64,000 bases of DNA from Paenibacillus pabuli NBRC 13638 (GCF_001514495.1 NZ_BCNM01000001.1:744001-808000); one strand, 5' to 3'. Positions 35,574-44,936 are shown, counted from the first letter of the stretch. The notes: generated by a model not told the origin, from the letters alone. Numbers and translations: made by a program.

Positions 35574-36157
35574 GATTCATCACGCCTTTGTTCACGGTAA
35601 TTGGCAGGAGTGCATCCTGCATGCTTTCGAAATACAGTAATAAAATAGGCCGGATTGACTATGCCAACCTGACGGCCGATATCTGATACGGTAAGCCCCG
35701 TGCTTTCGAGCAATTTCCGGGCTTCGGTGATTCGTTTTTCCTGGATATACTCCACCGGAGTTAGGCCGATAATCCGTTTAAACACCCGATGCAGATGGTA
35801 TGGACTACCGTGACTCACATTTGCAAGAATATCAAGTGTTAGGGGCTCGGCAAAATGATGCTCTATATAGTCGGTTACAACAGAAATCCATTCCTGATCA
35901 GGGACTCGCTCGCCCGTTGGTTTGCAACGTTTGCATGGACGGAAATGTCGTGCCAATGCTTCTTCGGGGTTGTTGAAAATAGAGACATTCTCATATTTGG
36001 GTGCTTTTGACTTGCAGGAAGGTCGACAAAAGATACCCGTTGTCTTGACTCCGTAATAGAATTTACCGTCAAAGCTGCTGTCGTTGTGGATAATGGCATT
36101 CCACTGTTGTTCATCTATAAGTACAGAATCTGTTTGATAGGGGTTGTGACTTTCCAA
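35570..36157 (-). CDS. adaA: AdaA-type methylphosphotriester-DNA methyltransferase / transcriptional activator
   Basis: 195 residues. The N-terminal Ada zinc domain has C44 and C48 (GIFCRPSC) and C75 and C78 (RPCKRC), which bind Zn; the first Cys accepts a methyl group from methylphosphotriesters in damaged DNA. The C-terminal AraC helix-turn-helix (LDILANVSHGSPYHLHRVFKR, near 115-135) then activates the ada regulon. Length equals B. subtilis AdaA, which lacks the O6-methylguanine transferase domain. Start TTG 36157 is chosen because GAGGTG is correctly placed; ATG 36178 would put the RBS inside the gene. A separate alkyltransferase (AdaB) is not seen in the window. Confidence 0.9.
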   Translation of the reverse strand: MESHNPYQTDSVLIDEQQWNAIIHNDSSFDGKFYYGVKTTGIFCRPSCKSKAPKYENVSIFNNPEEALARHFRPCKRCKPTGERVPDQEWISVVTDYIEHHFAEPLTLDILANVSHGSPYHLHRVFKRIIGLTPVEYIQEKRITEARKLLESTGLTVSDIGRQVGIVNPAYFITVFRKHAGCTPANYREQRRDES

Positions 36158-36340
36158 AAGAATCACCTCAAGTCTCATTATACCCCTGATTCATGGAGAT
36201 CGACGAAGTTTCAAGCAAAAAAGCAAGATATCAATATGTTGGAAATGGTCTTCCCTTCAATCTGAATGAAATATAGGCTACAATGGACAGGATGGCAAGC
36301 TGTTTAAGCGTGAAATTTATTTATGAAAGAGGTAGATTGC

Positions 36341-37321
36341 ATGGTTCGTTTTGGAGTGGTAGGTACCAACTGGATTACAGAGAGGCTTCTTGAGGCTGCT
36401 GCACAAGTCGAAGGATTCGAATTGACCGCCGTGTACTCAAGAACTGAAGATAAAGCTAATGCATTTGCAGATCAGCATCAGGCTGCACTTCGATTCACTA
36501 ACCTGGAAGAGATGGCGACGAGTGATGGGTTCGATGCCGTGTACATTGCTACACCGAATACTTTTCATGCCGAGCAGGCAGAGTTGTTTCTGAGAAACGG
36601 CAAACATGTACTGTGCGAGAAACCTATGGCTGCCAATGGGACAGAGGTTCGTCGGATGATTGATACAGCGAAAGAACATGGAGTTCTGCTCATGGAGGCT
36701 ATGAAATCGACCCTTGTGCCCTCGTTCAAAATGGTACAGTCTCACCTACATAAAATTGGCCCGGTACGTAAATATGTGGCGAGTTACTGCCAGTACTCTT
36801 CCCGGTACGACAAGTATAAAGAAGGAATCGTCCTGAATGCGTTCAAACCGGATCTTGCTAATGGAGCGTTAATGGATCTTGGGGTGTATTGTCTCTATCC
36901 ATTGATTACGCTGTTTGGCGAGCCCAAACAAGTTCAGTCCCAGGCAATGATGCTGGAATCTGGGGTAGATGGACAAGGCAGTGTCATTCTGAATTATGAT
37001 GAGATGGAAGCGGTAGTGACGTACTCCAAAATTTCCAACTCTCATGTTCCAAGCGAAATAATGGGTGAACGCGGCAGCATCATCATTGACAAAATTGGTT
37101 CACCCGAACAAGCGGAGATACGCTACAATGATGGAACGGTGGAAAAACTCACTGTCGAGCAAATTCACCCGTCAATGTATTATGAGGTGGAGGAGTTTGT
37201 CAATCTGATTCAGCAGGGCAAAAAGGAATCGGACATGAACACATATGAACGTTCCTTTGTTACCATGCAGGTGATGGATCAGATCCGGCAGCAGATTGGT
37301 CTTGTTTTTCCTAACGATTAA
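36341..37321 (+). CDS. Gfo/Idh/MocA-family oxidoreductase
   Basis: 326 residues. N-terminal Rossmann segment FGVVGTNWITERLL (degenerate glycine motif GTNWIT), CEKPMAANG near 95, and NGALMDLGVYCLYPL near 173 in the substrate domain. This shape is common among trans-dihydrodiol or xylose dehydrogenase-like members such as YrbE. Substrate unknown. AAAGAGGT precedes ATG 36341. It lies divergently from adaA, with the intergenic DNA (36158-36340) shared. The next gene starts 24 bases after it, so they may be cotranscribed. Confidence 0.85.
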   Translation: MVRFGVVGTNWITERLLEAAAQVEGFELTAVYSRTEDKANAFADQHQAALRFTNLEEMATSDGFDAVYIATPNTFHAEQAELFLRNGKHVLCEKPMAANGTEVRRMIDTAKEHGVLLMEAMKSTLVPSFKMVQSHLHKIGPVRKYVASYCQYSSRYDKYKEGIVLNAFKPDLANGALMDLGVYCLYPLITLFGEPKQVQSQAMMLESGVDGQGSVILNYDEMEAVVTYSKISNSHVPSEIMGERGSIIIDKIGSPEQAEIRYNDGTVEKLTVEQIHPSMYYEVEEFVNLIQQGKKESDMNTYERSFVTMQVMDQIRQQIGLVFPND

Positions 37322-37345
37322 TTCTGGAAAGTGAGCTGAGACGAG

Positions 37346-38071
37346 ATGAGCAGAGATGAGCAGAAGAGCAGAGCAGCCGGCCTGGAGCTGGCACAGATTA
37401 TTTTTATCGGGCGAACCTTCGAGGAATATATGAGGATGTTCAACCTGACTGAGGAAGAAATTAAAGGGAAATCCATTCTTGATTGTCCAGGCGGGGTTTG
37501 TTCATTCAGTAATCATGCGCGGGAGCGGGGTGCAGATCCCATGGCAGCAGATATCGCCTATGAACATGAGATCGGCCAATTGGAAGTGAAGGGACTTCTG
37601 GATATTGAACATACGATGAAACAAATGGAACAGGTACAAGACAAATATAGATGGGATGATTTCGGTTCGATCCTTGGCTTGAAAGAAGAACGTAGACGTG
37701 CAATGACCGACTGTGTAGCGGATATGAGACGTTTTCCTGACCATTATGTGGCCTCTGTACTGCCGGAGTTACCTTTTGCCAATGAACAATTCGATCTGAC
37801 ATTGTCTGCGCATTTCCTGTTTACGTATGCAGATCGCCTGGATGCGGAGTTCCATCTTGAGACGATCCTTGAGTTATTGCGTGTGACCAAGCGGGAGCTG
37901 CGGATTTTTCCTACGGTAGACTTGTCTGGCAAACGTTATGAGCATATGGATGAACTAAAGGCTATACTGGAAGAACGCGGATATATCACATCTGAAGTGA
38001 AAACTTCATACGAATTCCAGCGGGGAGCACACACGATGCTCCATATTGTGAAACCCGGTAAAAACACCTGA
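37346..38071 (+). CDS. SAM-dependent methyltransferase-like protein
   Basis: 241 residues. The Rossmann-like class I methyltransferase core is recognisable: GKSILDCPGGVCSFSNHARERG near 40-60 corresponds to motif I, ADIAYEHEI to the acidic end of beta 2, and LPFANEQFDLTLSAHFLF near 150 to motif IV. Motif I is unusual, with CPGG in place of the usual GxGxG. A helical insert rich in Lys, Arg and Glu sits around 75-125. Substrate unknown. No strong RBS (GAGACGAG upstream). 24 bases after the Gfo/Idh gene and 93 before the SDR gene. Confidence 0.7.
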   Translation: MSRDEQKSRAAGLELAQIIFIGRTFEEYMRMFNLTEEEIKGKSILDCPGGVCSFSNHARERGADPMAADIAYEHEIGQLEVKGLLDIEHTMKQMEQVQDKYRWDDFGSILGLKEERRRAMTDCVADMRRFPDHYVASVLPELPFANEQFDLTLSAHFLFTYADRLDAEFHLETILELLRVTKRELRIFPTVDLSGKRYEHMDELKAILEERGYITSEVKTSYEFQRGAHTMLHIVKPGKNT

Positions 38072-38164
38072 GTTGCAACAACTACAGGCAGCACTTCATT
38101 CATGAAGGTTTAAATAAGGTACGTAAGGTACGCATGACCAAAAGAGGTTAGGAGGTTTTATCGG

Positions 38165-39058
38165 ATGAAAAAAGTACTTATACTTGGTGGGACACGTTTC
38201 TTCGGCAAACGTCTGGTTGATCATTTGCTGTGGGAAGGTAAGTCTCAGATCACGATCGCAACTCGTGGCAAAACGGATGTAGACTTTGGACCCGAGGTTA
38301 ACCGGATTAAGATGGATCGTGAAGACCCGCAGTCTCTTGCCGATGTGGCGCAGATCGACATGTGGGACATTGTCTATGACAACATCTGTTACTCGCCGGA
38401 TGCGGCGAAGTCTGCATGCGAAGCTTTTGCCGGGCGCACCCAAAGATACATTTTGACATCAACCCTCTCGGTATATGGTGAACCCAAACCTGGATTTAAG
38501 GAAGCGGATTTCGATCCGTACACCTATCCTCTGCAATATGGAAGCCATGAGGATTTCGACTATGGAGAGGGTAAACGCCTCGCAGAAGCTGTATTTTTCC
38601 AGGAAGCGGATTTCCCGGTTGCAGCAATGCGCATTCCCATTGTACTTGGAATAGATGATTACACGCGAAGACTCCATTTTCATATTGAACATGTGCAAAA
38701 AGGAAAACCCATCGGCATGCCAAATCCAAACGCCGAGATTGGTTTCATCAACTCCACAGAAGCCGCTAGATTTCTCGCTTGGCTTGGACATTCTACTATT
38801 ACCGGCCCTGTGAATGCTGCTTCCAAGGGGGCTATCACACTTGCTGCGATGATGAAGCTGATTGAAACAGTAACGGGTATGCAGTCCCAGGTACTGACCG
38901 AAACAGTCAAGGAAGACATGTCACCCTTCGGAATTTCCGAATCCTGGACCATGGATACGTCCAAAGCAGAGCAGGCGGGGTATACATTTGAAGCGCTGAT
39001 GGACTGGTTCCCGGGTCTGGTTCGGGAAGTCGCTTTGGCACTTCAATCCGAGAGATAG
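38165..39058 (+). CDS. Extended SDR / NAD-dependent epimerase-reductase family protein
   Basis: 297 residues. The N-terminus VLILGGTRFFGKRLVDHLL carries the TGXXGXXG-like glycine motif in GGTRFFG. ILTSTLSVYGEP near 97 supplies the Ser and Tyr region, and the later YGEGKRLAE with YxxxK-like spacing completes the active site. Members include nucleotide-sugar epimerases and reductases. A good RBS (GGAGG) precedes the ATG by 9 bases. Upstream, AAGGTACG occurs twice, four bases apart. A terminator follows. Specific substrate cannot be given. Confidence 0.8.
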   Translation: MKKVLILGGTRFFGKRLVDHLLWEGKSQITIATRGKTDVDFGPEVNRIKMDREDPQSLADVAQIDMWDIVYDNICYSPDAAKSACEAFAGRTQRYILTSTLSVYGEPKPGFKEADFDPYTYPLQYGSHEDFDYGEGKRLAEAVFFQEADFPVAAMRIPIVLGIDDYTRRLHFHIEHVQKGKPIGMPNPNAEIGFINSTEAARFLAWLGHSTITGPVNAASKGAITLAAMMKLIETVTGMQSQVLTETVKEDMSPFGISESWTMDTSKAEQAGYTFEALMDWFPGLVREVALALQSER

Positions 39059-39094
39059 GATTCAAATGTATATTTGAGTCTCATTTCAAACAAA

Positions 39095-39145
39095 CAAAAC
39101 AGGACGCAGTCAGAGAGATATTCTCCGATGCGTCCTGTTTGTGTA
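39095..39145. terminator. Terminator between convergent SDR and LacI genes
   Basis: AAACAGGACGCA / TGCGTCCTGTTT, 12-bp perfect stem with a 20-base loop containing GAGA / TCTC, and a T-rich tail. Probably works in both directions. Confidence 0.78.
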
Positions 39146-39204
39146 TTTGCTTCAACAAAACAGTTTCTCTAAATTTAAGGTTGATCTTCAATTGATTTTC
39201 CTGT

Positions 39205-40215
39205 TTATTCGCTAGGTACAGAGGCCGAAGCGCGAATACAAAGCTCAGATGGCATAATGACGGTTTGCGGTTCCTCAGGTGCCTTGCCTTCAATTCGATC
39301 GATTAGCATTTGCATGCCGATGGCACCGAAATCATAGGCGGGCTGTGCAGCAACGGTGAGAAAGGGATCAAAGGCAGAAGCCAGATCCAGATCATCAAAA
39401 CAGACGACCGAGATGTCTTCAGGAACACGCAGCCCCCGTTTACGCAAAAGTCGAATGACACCGATGGCAAGCATGTTATTTGCTGCAAATATGGCTGTAG
39501 GCTTGTGCTGATGTGCAAGCAATTGGTCAATACCCACTTCATCGCTGAAATCCCGATAGCCTGTTCGAAGGATTAAGCCTGTATCAAAAGGAAGATCGGC
39601 TTCCCGAATCCCCTCCATATATCCTTCTTCGCGTAGTCGTGCAGTCGAAACCTCCGACGAACCATTAACGAGAGCAATGCAGCGATGCCCGAGTTTCGTC
39701 AAATATCGAATCAATTGCAGTGCACCGTCCCGACTGTCCCCGGCAATCACGTCAGATATGATTCCCGGGACAGTGCGGTCCAAAATGACAAACGGAATGT
39801 TGCGTTCCTGAAGTTGCTTCAAGTGATTCAGCGAGCGGTCTCCTGCAGGCGCAAACAGCACGCCATCGACGCGGGTAGACAGAATGGTTTCCACATAATT
39901 TTTCTCCTTGTCATAATCCTCGTCGCTATTGCTGAACAAGAGGCGATACCCGCGCTGATTGGCAGCATCCTCAGCCCCCCGAGCCAGCGTGGTATAGAAG
40001 GGGTTGGTAATATCCGTGATCAGCAGTGAGAGCATCTGAGTCCGCTGCAGCACAAGACTGCGTGCATTGGAGTTGGGAATGTAACCAAGTTCTTCGATGA
40101 CCTGTTGTACACGCTCACGTGTAGCCGGACTGATGCGGCCTGTTTGATTAATGACTTTGGAGACGGTCATGGCAGAGACGTTGGCTTTTTTGGCAATATC
40201 ATAAATGGTGATCAA
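39205..40215 (-). CDS. LacI-family transcriptional regulator, probable repressor of the fucose operon
   Basis: 336 residues. LacI-type HTH at the N-terminus (ITIYDIAKKANVSAMTVSK, VINQTGRISPATRERV) with the hinge (GYIPNSNARSL), then a sugar-binding domain (LLITDITNPFYTTLARGAED, VICFDDLDLASAFDPF-like region, AIFAANNMLAIGVIRLL). Start TTG 40215 follows AAAGG at 9 bases and gives the family-standard N-terminus. It is divergent from fucI. The operator-like palindrome at 40296-40317 lies between them on the downstream side of the fuc promoter, so repression of fucI is inferred. Typical fucose regulators are DeoR or GntR type; a LacI type is less common. Confidence 0.88.
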   Translation of the reverse strand: MITIYDIAKKANVSAMTVSKVINQTGRISPATRERVQQVIEELGYIPNSNARSLVLQRTQMLSLLITDITNPFYTTLARGAEDAANQRGYRLLFSNSDEDYDKEKNYVETILSTRVDGVLFAPAGDRSLNHLKQLQERNIPFVILDRTVPGIISDVIAGDSRDGALQLIRYLTKLGHRCIALVNGSSEVSTARLREEGYMEGIREADLPFDTGLILRTGYRDFSDEVGIDQLLAHQHKPTAIFAANNMLAIGVIRLLRKRGLRVPEDISVVCFDDLDLASAFDPFLTVAAQPAYDFGAIGMQMLIDRIEGKAPEEPQTVIMPSELCIRASASVPSE

Positions 40216-40268
40216 TGGAATCTAACCTTTCCGCAACATAGTCTTTCCATTCTATAGGATAATGCCGA

Positions 40269-40297
40269 TTGACAGCAACATAGGCTCATGCTATGTT
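40269..40297 (+). promoter_or_regulatory. Sigma-A type promoter reading toward fucI
   Basis: TTGACA (40269-40274), 17-base spacer, TATGTT (40292-40297). The operator palindrome begins at the end of the -10 box. Confidence 0.65.
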
Positions 40298-40317
40298 AGG
40301 GTTACCGATAACCCTAA
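40296..40317. promoter_or_regulatory. LacI-type operator of the fucose operon
   Basis: Arms TTAGGGTTA and TAACCCTAA (9 bp, perfect) around CCGA. It covers the expected transcription start of the promoter at 40269, so binding would block transcription. The likely binder is the divergent LacI-family protein. Confidence 0.65.
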
Positions 40318-40444
40318 TGATTTTCAATTGATTTTTTCAGTCTAACCGCTCTTCATTCTTGCTCACATTCGCTGCCTCCATAACACCCATCAAAGGACAG
40401 CATAACGGAGTTAATAATATAGAGCGGTTTATTTAATTGAGTAT

Positions 40445-40460
40445 TTGTAAACGCATTCAT
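40445..40460. promoter_or_regulatory. cre site (CcpA catabolite repression)
   Basis: TTGTAAACGCATTCAT fits the consensus WTGNAANCGNWWNCAW at all fixed positions. It lies about 240 bases before fucI and about 150 after the promoter, so CcpA would act as a roadblock or repress a closer promoter in the presence of glucose. Confidence 0.7.
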
Positions 40461-40555
40461 TATAAAAAAAGAATGGTTCTAGGTTTGAAATGCTAGTGTT
40501 TTCCCTCGGGTATCGGTGAAATGCAGGGCTAAAAAGAATCAAAAAATCTGGGGAT

Positions 40556-40581
40556 AACAGCGATCGGAAGGTTGTTCTGTC
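40556..40581 (+). repeat. Short dispersed repeat shared with the pdp leader
   Basis: AACAGCGATCG is followed by GGAAGGTTGTTCTGTC. Both parts recur at 51673-51746 in the pdp leader (CGGAAGGTTATGCTGTC and AACAGCGATCG), in swapped order. Confidence 0.5.
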
Positions 40582-40702
40582 ATCGGAGTGTCAGTGTAAA
40601 TATTCATTTGTTGAATATATATATCCCCATCAAACTGCACACGGACAAGTCACAAGTAATTCGTACCTATTCTATGAGACCATTGAAGGAGGACGTTTTC
40701 GT

Positions 40703-42493
40703 ATGACACATCAGGATTACCGTTATAAACAGGCATTTTCCAAGATTGGTATTCGTCCCACGATTGACGGAAGACGCAAGGGTGTTCGCGAATCATTGGA
40801 AGAGCAAACGATGCGCATGGCGACGTCGGTTGCCGAGCTGATCGCAGCAGAACTTCGTTATCCCGATGGATCGCCGGTTGAATGCGTCGTTGCCGAGTCC
40901 TGTATTGGCGGCGTGAACGAGGCAGCGGCAGCAGCGGAACTATTCAGTCGATCCAATGTGGGCGTGACCATTACCGTTACACCTTGCTGGTGTTATGGGA
41001 CAGAAACGATGGATATGTCCCCTTCCATTCCTACGGCAATCTGGGGTTTTAACGGAACTGAACGCCCGGGCGCAGTATATTTGGCAGCAGTACTCTCTGC
41101 TCATGCACAGAAGGGGATTCCGGCTTTTGGTATCTATGGTGAGGATGTTCAAGATGGAGGAGATACGACGATTCCTGATGACGTTCGTGAGAAATTGCTG
41201 CGCTTCAGCCGTGCGGGTCTTGCCGCTGCGACCATGAAGGGACGTGCCTATCTGTCCATTGGTTCGGTATCGATGGGCATTGCCGGTTCGATCGTTAACG
41301 ATTCTTTTTTCCAGGAGTACTTAGGCATGCGGAACGAATATGTAGATATGAGTGAATTAACTCGTCGTATCGAAGAGGAAATATATGATCCCGAGGAATA
41401 TAAGCTGGCACTGGCCTGGGTGAAAGAGAACTGTAGTGAAGGACCGGATAACAATCCTGCCCATCTGCAGACAGACCGCAAACGCAAAACGTATGAATGG
41501 GAAACGGTAGTGAAAATGACCCAGATCGTACGTGACCTGATGGCGGGCAATCCGAAGCTTGCGGAACTCGGATTCACAGAGGAGTCCATGGGCCATCACG
41601 CAATTGTCTCCGGGTTTCAGGGGCAACGACAATGGACAGATCATTCACCTAACGGAGATTTCCTGGAATCCATCCTGAATTCGTCCTTTGACTGGAATGG
41701 CAAACGCTCGCCTTATCTCGTAGCAACTGAGAACGATAGCCTGAATGGCGTATCGATGTTATTTGGTTCCCTGCTTACGCATACCGCCCAGATCTTTGCA
41801 GATGTACGTACCTATTGGAGCCCGGATTCGGTAAAACGCGTGACAGGACATCAGCTGGAAGGAAAAGCTAAGGATGGTATTCTGCATCTGATCAACTCCG
41901 GTTCTGCCGCATTGGATGGTACAGGGCAACAGTCAAGAGATGGTGAGCCTGTGCTCAAGCCTTTCTGGGAAATTACGGACGAAGAAGTTCAGGACTGCCT
42001 GAAATCAACCTCATGGCGGCCGGCATCTGTGGAATATTTCCGGGGCGGCGGCTACTCGGCTGATTTCCTGACCAAAGGCGGCATGCCTGTGACGATGACA
42101 CGTCTGAATCTGGTTAAAGGACTCGGTCCGGTACTGCAATTGGCTCAAGGTTACACTGTTGATCTGCCGGAGGATGTGCATGATACGCTGGATCAACGGA
42201 CTGATCCGACTTGGCCATCCACCTGGTTTGCACCTGTTCTGACGGGATCAGGGGCTTTTACTTCCGTCTATGAAGTGATGAATCAGTGGGGTGCGAACCA
42301 TGGATCCATCTCTTATGGACATATCGGAGCGGATCTCCTGACTCTGGCCTCCATGCTTCGCATCCCGGTAAGTATGCATAATGTGCCGGAATCCGAGATT
42401 TTCCGTCCGCGTGCCTGGGGACTGTTTGGTACAAGTGAACCGGAAAGTGCCGATTACCGGGCTTGCAGCGTCTTTGGACCTTTGTATCGTTAA
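40703..42493 (+). CDS. fucI: L-fucose isomerase
   Basis: Converts L-fucose to L-fuculose (also D-arabinose to D-ribulose). 596 residues, close to the 591 of E. coli FucI, a Mn-dependent hexamer. Family features are [20 protein letters not shown] at the N-terminus, [17 protein letters not shown] near 64, and [14 protein letters not shown] near 190. [17 protein letters not shown] near 350 lies in the region of the metal-binding acids. The RBS GGAGG is placed well before ATG 40703. First gene of fucI-fucK-fucA, all + strand. Confidence 0.95.
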   Translation: MTHQDYRYKQAFSKIGIRPTIDGRRKGVRESLEEQTMRMATSVAELIAAELRYPDGSPVECVVAESCIGGVNEAAAAAELFSRSNVGVTITVTPCWCYGTETMDMSPSIPTAIWGFNGTERPGAVYLAAVLSAHAQKGIPAFGIYGEDVQDGGDTTIPDDVREKLLRFSRAGLAAATMKGRAYLSIGSVSMGIAGSIVNDSFFQEYLGMRNEYVDMSELTRRIEEEIYDPEEYKLALAWVKENCSEGPDNNPAHLQTDRKRKTYEWETVVKMTQIVRDLMAGNPKLAELGFTEESMGHHAIVSGFQGQRQWTDHSPNGDFLESILNSSFDWNGKRSPYLVATENDSLNGVSMLFGSLLTHTAQIFADVRTYWSPDSVKRVTGHQLEGKAKDGILHLINSGSAALDGTGQQSRDGEPVLKPFWEITDEEVQDCLKSTSWRPASVEYFRGGGYSADFLTKGGMPVTMTRLNLVKGLGPVLQLAQGYTVDLPEDVHDTLDQRTDPTWPSTWFAPVLTGSGAFTSVYEVMNQWGANHGSISYGHIGADLLTLASMLRIPVSMHNVPESEIFRPRAWGLFGTSEPESADYRACSVFGPLYR

Positions 42494-42532
42494 CTTCCAA
42501 ACGGCTTGTTGCAGAAGCGAAGGAGGCATGGA

Positions 42533-44035
42533 ATGGGTACTCAAACAACACATGTGCTTGCTGCCGATTACGGCGCCGGAAGCGGTCGGGTGGTCCGGGG
42601 GACTTTTGACGGGAGCAAGCTCTCGTTACAGGAAATGCATCGATTCAGTAACGATCCTGTACACCTGGGGGATGGATTGTACTGGGATTTCCTGCGACTT
42701 TTTTACGAACTAAAACAAGGGATTATAAAGGGCATGCAAGGCATCTCCCAACCGGTCCGTTCCATTGCTGTGGATACGTGGGGAGTCGATTATGGATTGG
42801 TGGACGGGGCGGGAAGGCTATGCTTCAACCCCCGCCATTACCGGGAATCGCGTCATGCGAAGTGGATGGAAGAAGTCCTGCGCATAGTGAATGAAGAAGA
42901 GCTGTATTCCATGTCCGGCGTTCTGCCGCAGCAGATCAATACCGTATTTCAACTGCTTGGAAGTGTGCGCGAGCACTCGGATGGTCTGCGGCCCGATGTA
43001 CGCATGTTATTGATGCCGGATTTGTTTAACTATTACCTGTCTGGCCAGCAGGCCTGCGAGTATACCATTGCCAGCACTAGCGGACTGTTGCATGCCGGAG
43101 AAGCTCGTTGGAATAAACCGTTGATTGGCCGTCTGGGTATCCCGGAGACGCTGTTCCCACCTCTCGTACAGCCAGGCACGGTGCTGGGACAGTTAACGGA
43201 TGACTTATATGCAGAGTTGCAGACAGGTCCGATGCAGGTGATATCGGTAGGATCACATGATACAGCATCTGCATTGGCAGCCATTCCTGCAACAGATTCG
43301 GAATTTGCATTTATAAGCTGTGGCACCTGGTCACTCATGGGGGTGGAACGCGACAGTCCTGTATTGGATAATCGTAGTCGTCAACTAGGGTTCACCAATG
43401 AGGGCACGGTAAATGGCAAAGTGCGAACCTTGAAGAATCGATCAGGCCTGTGGTTATTGCAGGAATGCAAACGACAATGGGAACGAGAAAAACAACATTT
43501 TACCCACGAGGAACTCGTCCAGCTTGCAGCTTCGGCAAACGCTCATCAATGTTATGTATTGCCGGGAGATGGAGTGTATTTGGCACCAGGAGACATGCCA
43601 GGACGAATCCGGCAACAGTGCAGCGCCAGCGGGCAAACCGTACCTGAAACGATCGGAGCAGTTGTGCGCAGTATTCTGGAGAGTCTGGCGCTGGAGTTCA
43701 GACAAACTCTGGATGAACTGGAGCTAATTACAGGAGCACGGCCTCGTGTGATCCATATGGTCGGTGGCGGTGTGCATAACCGCTTACTGTGCCAATTTAC
43801 GGCAAATGCGGCCGGTGTTCCCGTGATCGCTGGCCCAGCAGAGGCAACTTCAGCGGGCAATTGTATGCTGCAACTCTTGGCATATGGCGAAGTGAGCAGC
43901 CTGTATGAGATTCGGGAAGTCATGAGGTCTTCGTTTTCTCCCGATATCTATGAGCCAGAGGATACCGCAAGATGGCAGGTAGCCTATGAAGTCTATCAAA
44001 ACCTGAATCAAAATTTGGCGAACAGAACCAATTAG
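42533..44035 (+). CDS. Sugar kinase of the rhamnulokinase/fuculokinase (FGGY) family
   Basis: 500 residues. The N-terminal FGGY ATPase motif is LAADYGAGSGRVVRGTF, TWGVDYGLVDGAG near 82 is the sugar-binding part, and SCGTWSLMGVE near 263 and HMVGGGVHNRLLCQFTANA near 410 are phosphate-binding elements. By sequence it is closest to rhamnulokinases, but it lies between L-fucose isomerase and a class II aldolase. So it most likely phosphorylates L-fuculose to L-fuculose 1-phosphate. AAGGAGG is 6 bases before ATG 42533. Rhamnulose as an additional substrate is possible. Confidence 0.85.
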   Translation: MGTQTTHVLAADYGAGSGRVVRGTFDGSKLSLQEMHRFSNDPVHLGDGLYWDFLRLFYELKQGIIKGMQGISQPVRSIAVDTWGVDYGLVDGAGRLCFNPRHYRESRHAKWMEEVLRIVNEEELYSMSGVLPQQINTVFQLLGSVREHSDGLRPDVRMLLMPDLFNYYLSGQQACEYTIASTSGLLHAGEARWNKPLIGRLGIPETLFPPLVQPGTVLGQLTDDLYAELQTGPMQVISVGSHDTASALAAIPATDSEFAFISCGTWSLMGVERDSPVLDNRSRQLGFTNEGTVNGKVRTLKNRSGLWLLQECKRQWEREKQHFTHEELVQLAASANAHQCYVLPGDGVYLAPGDMPGRIRQQCSASGQTVPETIGAVVRSILESLALEFRQTLDELELITGARPRVIHMVGGGVHNRLLCQFTANAAGVPVIAGPAEATSAGNCMLQLLAYGEVSSLYEIREVMRSSFSPDIYEPEDTARWQVAYEVYQNLNQNLANRTN

Positions 44036-44113
44036 ATAAGCTTTGCACTTGAGCAATCAACATCGAATTCTGTACTTGCTGAAATAGATACAGTCTAAGG
44101 AGCGGAGAAGATC

Positions 44114-44776
44114 ATGTCTGAACAACACGTAAGAGAAGAGTTAACGAAATATGCTCGAAGAGCAGTTGCCCAAGGACTGGTGGTAGGACCAGGTGGGAAT
44201 CTGAGCGCACGCTTCGAAGGTACAATGCTGCTTTCGCCGAGTGGTTATGCTCTAGAAGATCTGGAGCCAGACGAATGGATTGCGATTGATATTGCGACAG
44301 GAGAGACACGTGCAGGAGCGACACGTCCTTCTTCCGAAGTTTTAATGCATCTGTACTGTTATCGAGTACATCCTGATATTCAGGCTATTGTTCATACCCA
44401 TCCCGCATATACGATCGCACTGAGTCTCGTTTTCGATGAATTGCCCCATCTGTTCCCTGATCAGTCGGCACTTGTAGGCGATATTGGTTTTGTTCCCTAT
44501 GTTCTGCCTACGACCAAACTTCTTGCCGATGCAGTAGCTGCCAAAGTTGAAGAACATACGGCGCTCATTCTGGTCAATCACGGATTGGTCACCACAGGTA
44601 AAAACTTGCGGGAAGCTTACTACCGCACCCAGGTGGTGGAGGAAAGCGCCAAAGTGTATATGATCGCCAAGGCTGCAGGGGAGCCCAAAGTCCTTACTGC
44701 GGAAGAATACAAGGAGATCCAGTCTCTCGAAAGTGAAGCCTACCGCGTTCAGCTGCTGCAACAACTTAAGTCATAA
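44114..44776 (+). CDS. fucA: L-fuculose-phosphate aldolase (class II aldolase/adducin family)
   Basis: Cleaves L-fuculose 1-phosphate to dihydroxyacetone phosphate and L-lactaldehyde. 220 residues. GPGGNLSARF near 25-34 and SPSGYALEDL near 41 bind phosphate. The zinc ligands are the two His of HTHPAY near 95 and the His of NHGLVTTG near 155, and the catalytic Glu is in the SSEVLMHL region near 75. The RBS AAGGAGCGGAG precedes the ATG. With fucI and the kinase this completes fucose catabolism; no fucose permease is visible in the window. Confidence 0.88.
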   Translation: MSEQHVREELTKYARRAVAQGLVVGPGGNLSARFEGTMLLSPSGYALEDLEPDEWIAIDIATGETRAGATRPSSEVLMHLYCYRVHPDIQAIVHTHPAYTIALSLVFDELPHLFPDQSALVGDIGFVPYVLPTTKLLADAVAAKVEEHTALILVNHGLVTTGKNLREAYYRTQVVEESAKVYMIAKAAGEPKVLTAEEYKEIQSLESEAYRVQLLQQLKS

Positions 44777-44908
44777 GTCTATCGGAGCACGCGTTCGTTC
44801 ATATCTCGGGCAAAACATATGTAGTGGTTAGTTTATTTTCAAGCACTTATTTTGACCCATAATCATCCAAAAGTCCCTGATATAAAAATCAACTTTTTCC
44901 GACAAGTA

Positions 44909-44936
44909 TTGCATATCCTGAATTACCGAGTATAAT
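44909..44936 (+). promoter_or_regulatory. Promoter for the 116-aa gene
   Basis: TTGCAT, 16-base spacer, consensus TATAAT, 37 bases before ATG 44973. Confidence 0.6.

Larger units (their letters stand above)
40216..40702. other. 487-base divergent control region of the fucose operon
   Basis: No gene. It holds a consensus promoter (40269-40297), a palindromic operator (40296-40317), a cre site (40445-40460) and a short repeat shared with the pdp leader (40556-40581), each listed separately. The distance from the promoter to fucI (about 400 bases) implies either a long leader or a second promoter that I cannot assign with confidence. Confidence 0.75.
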
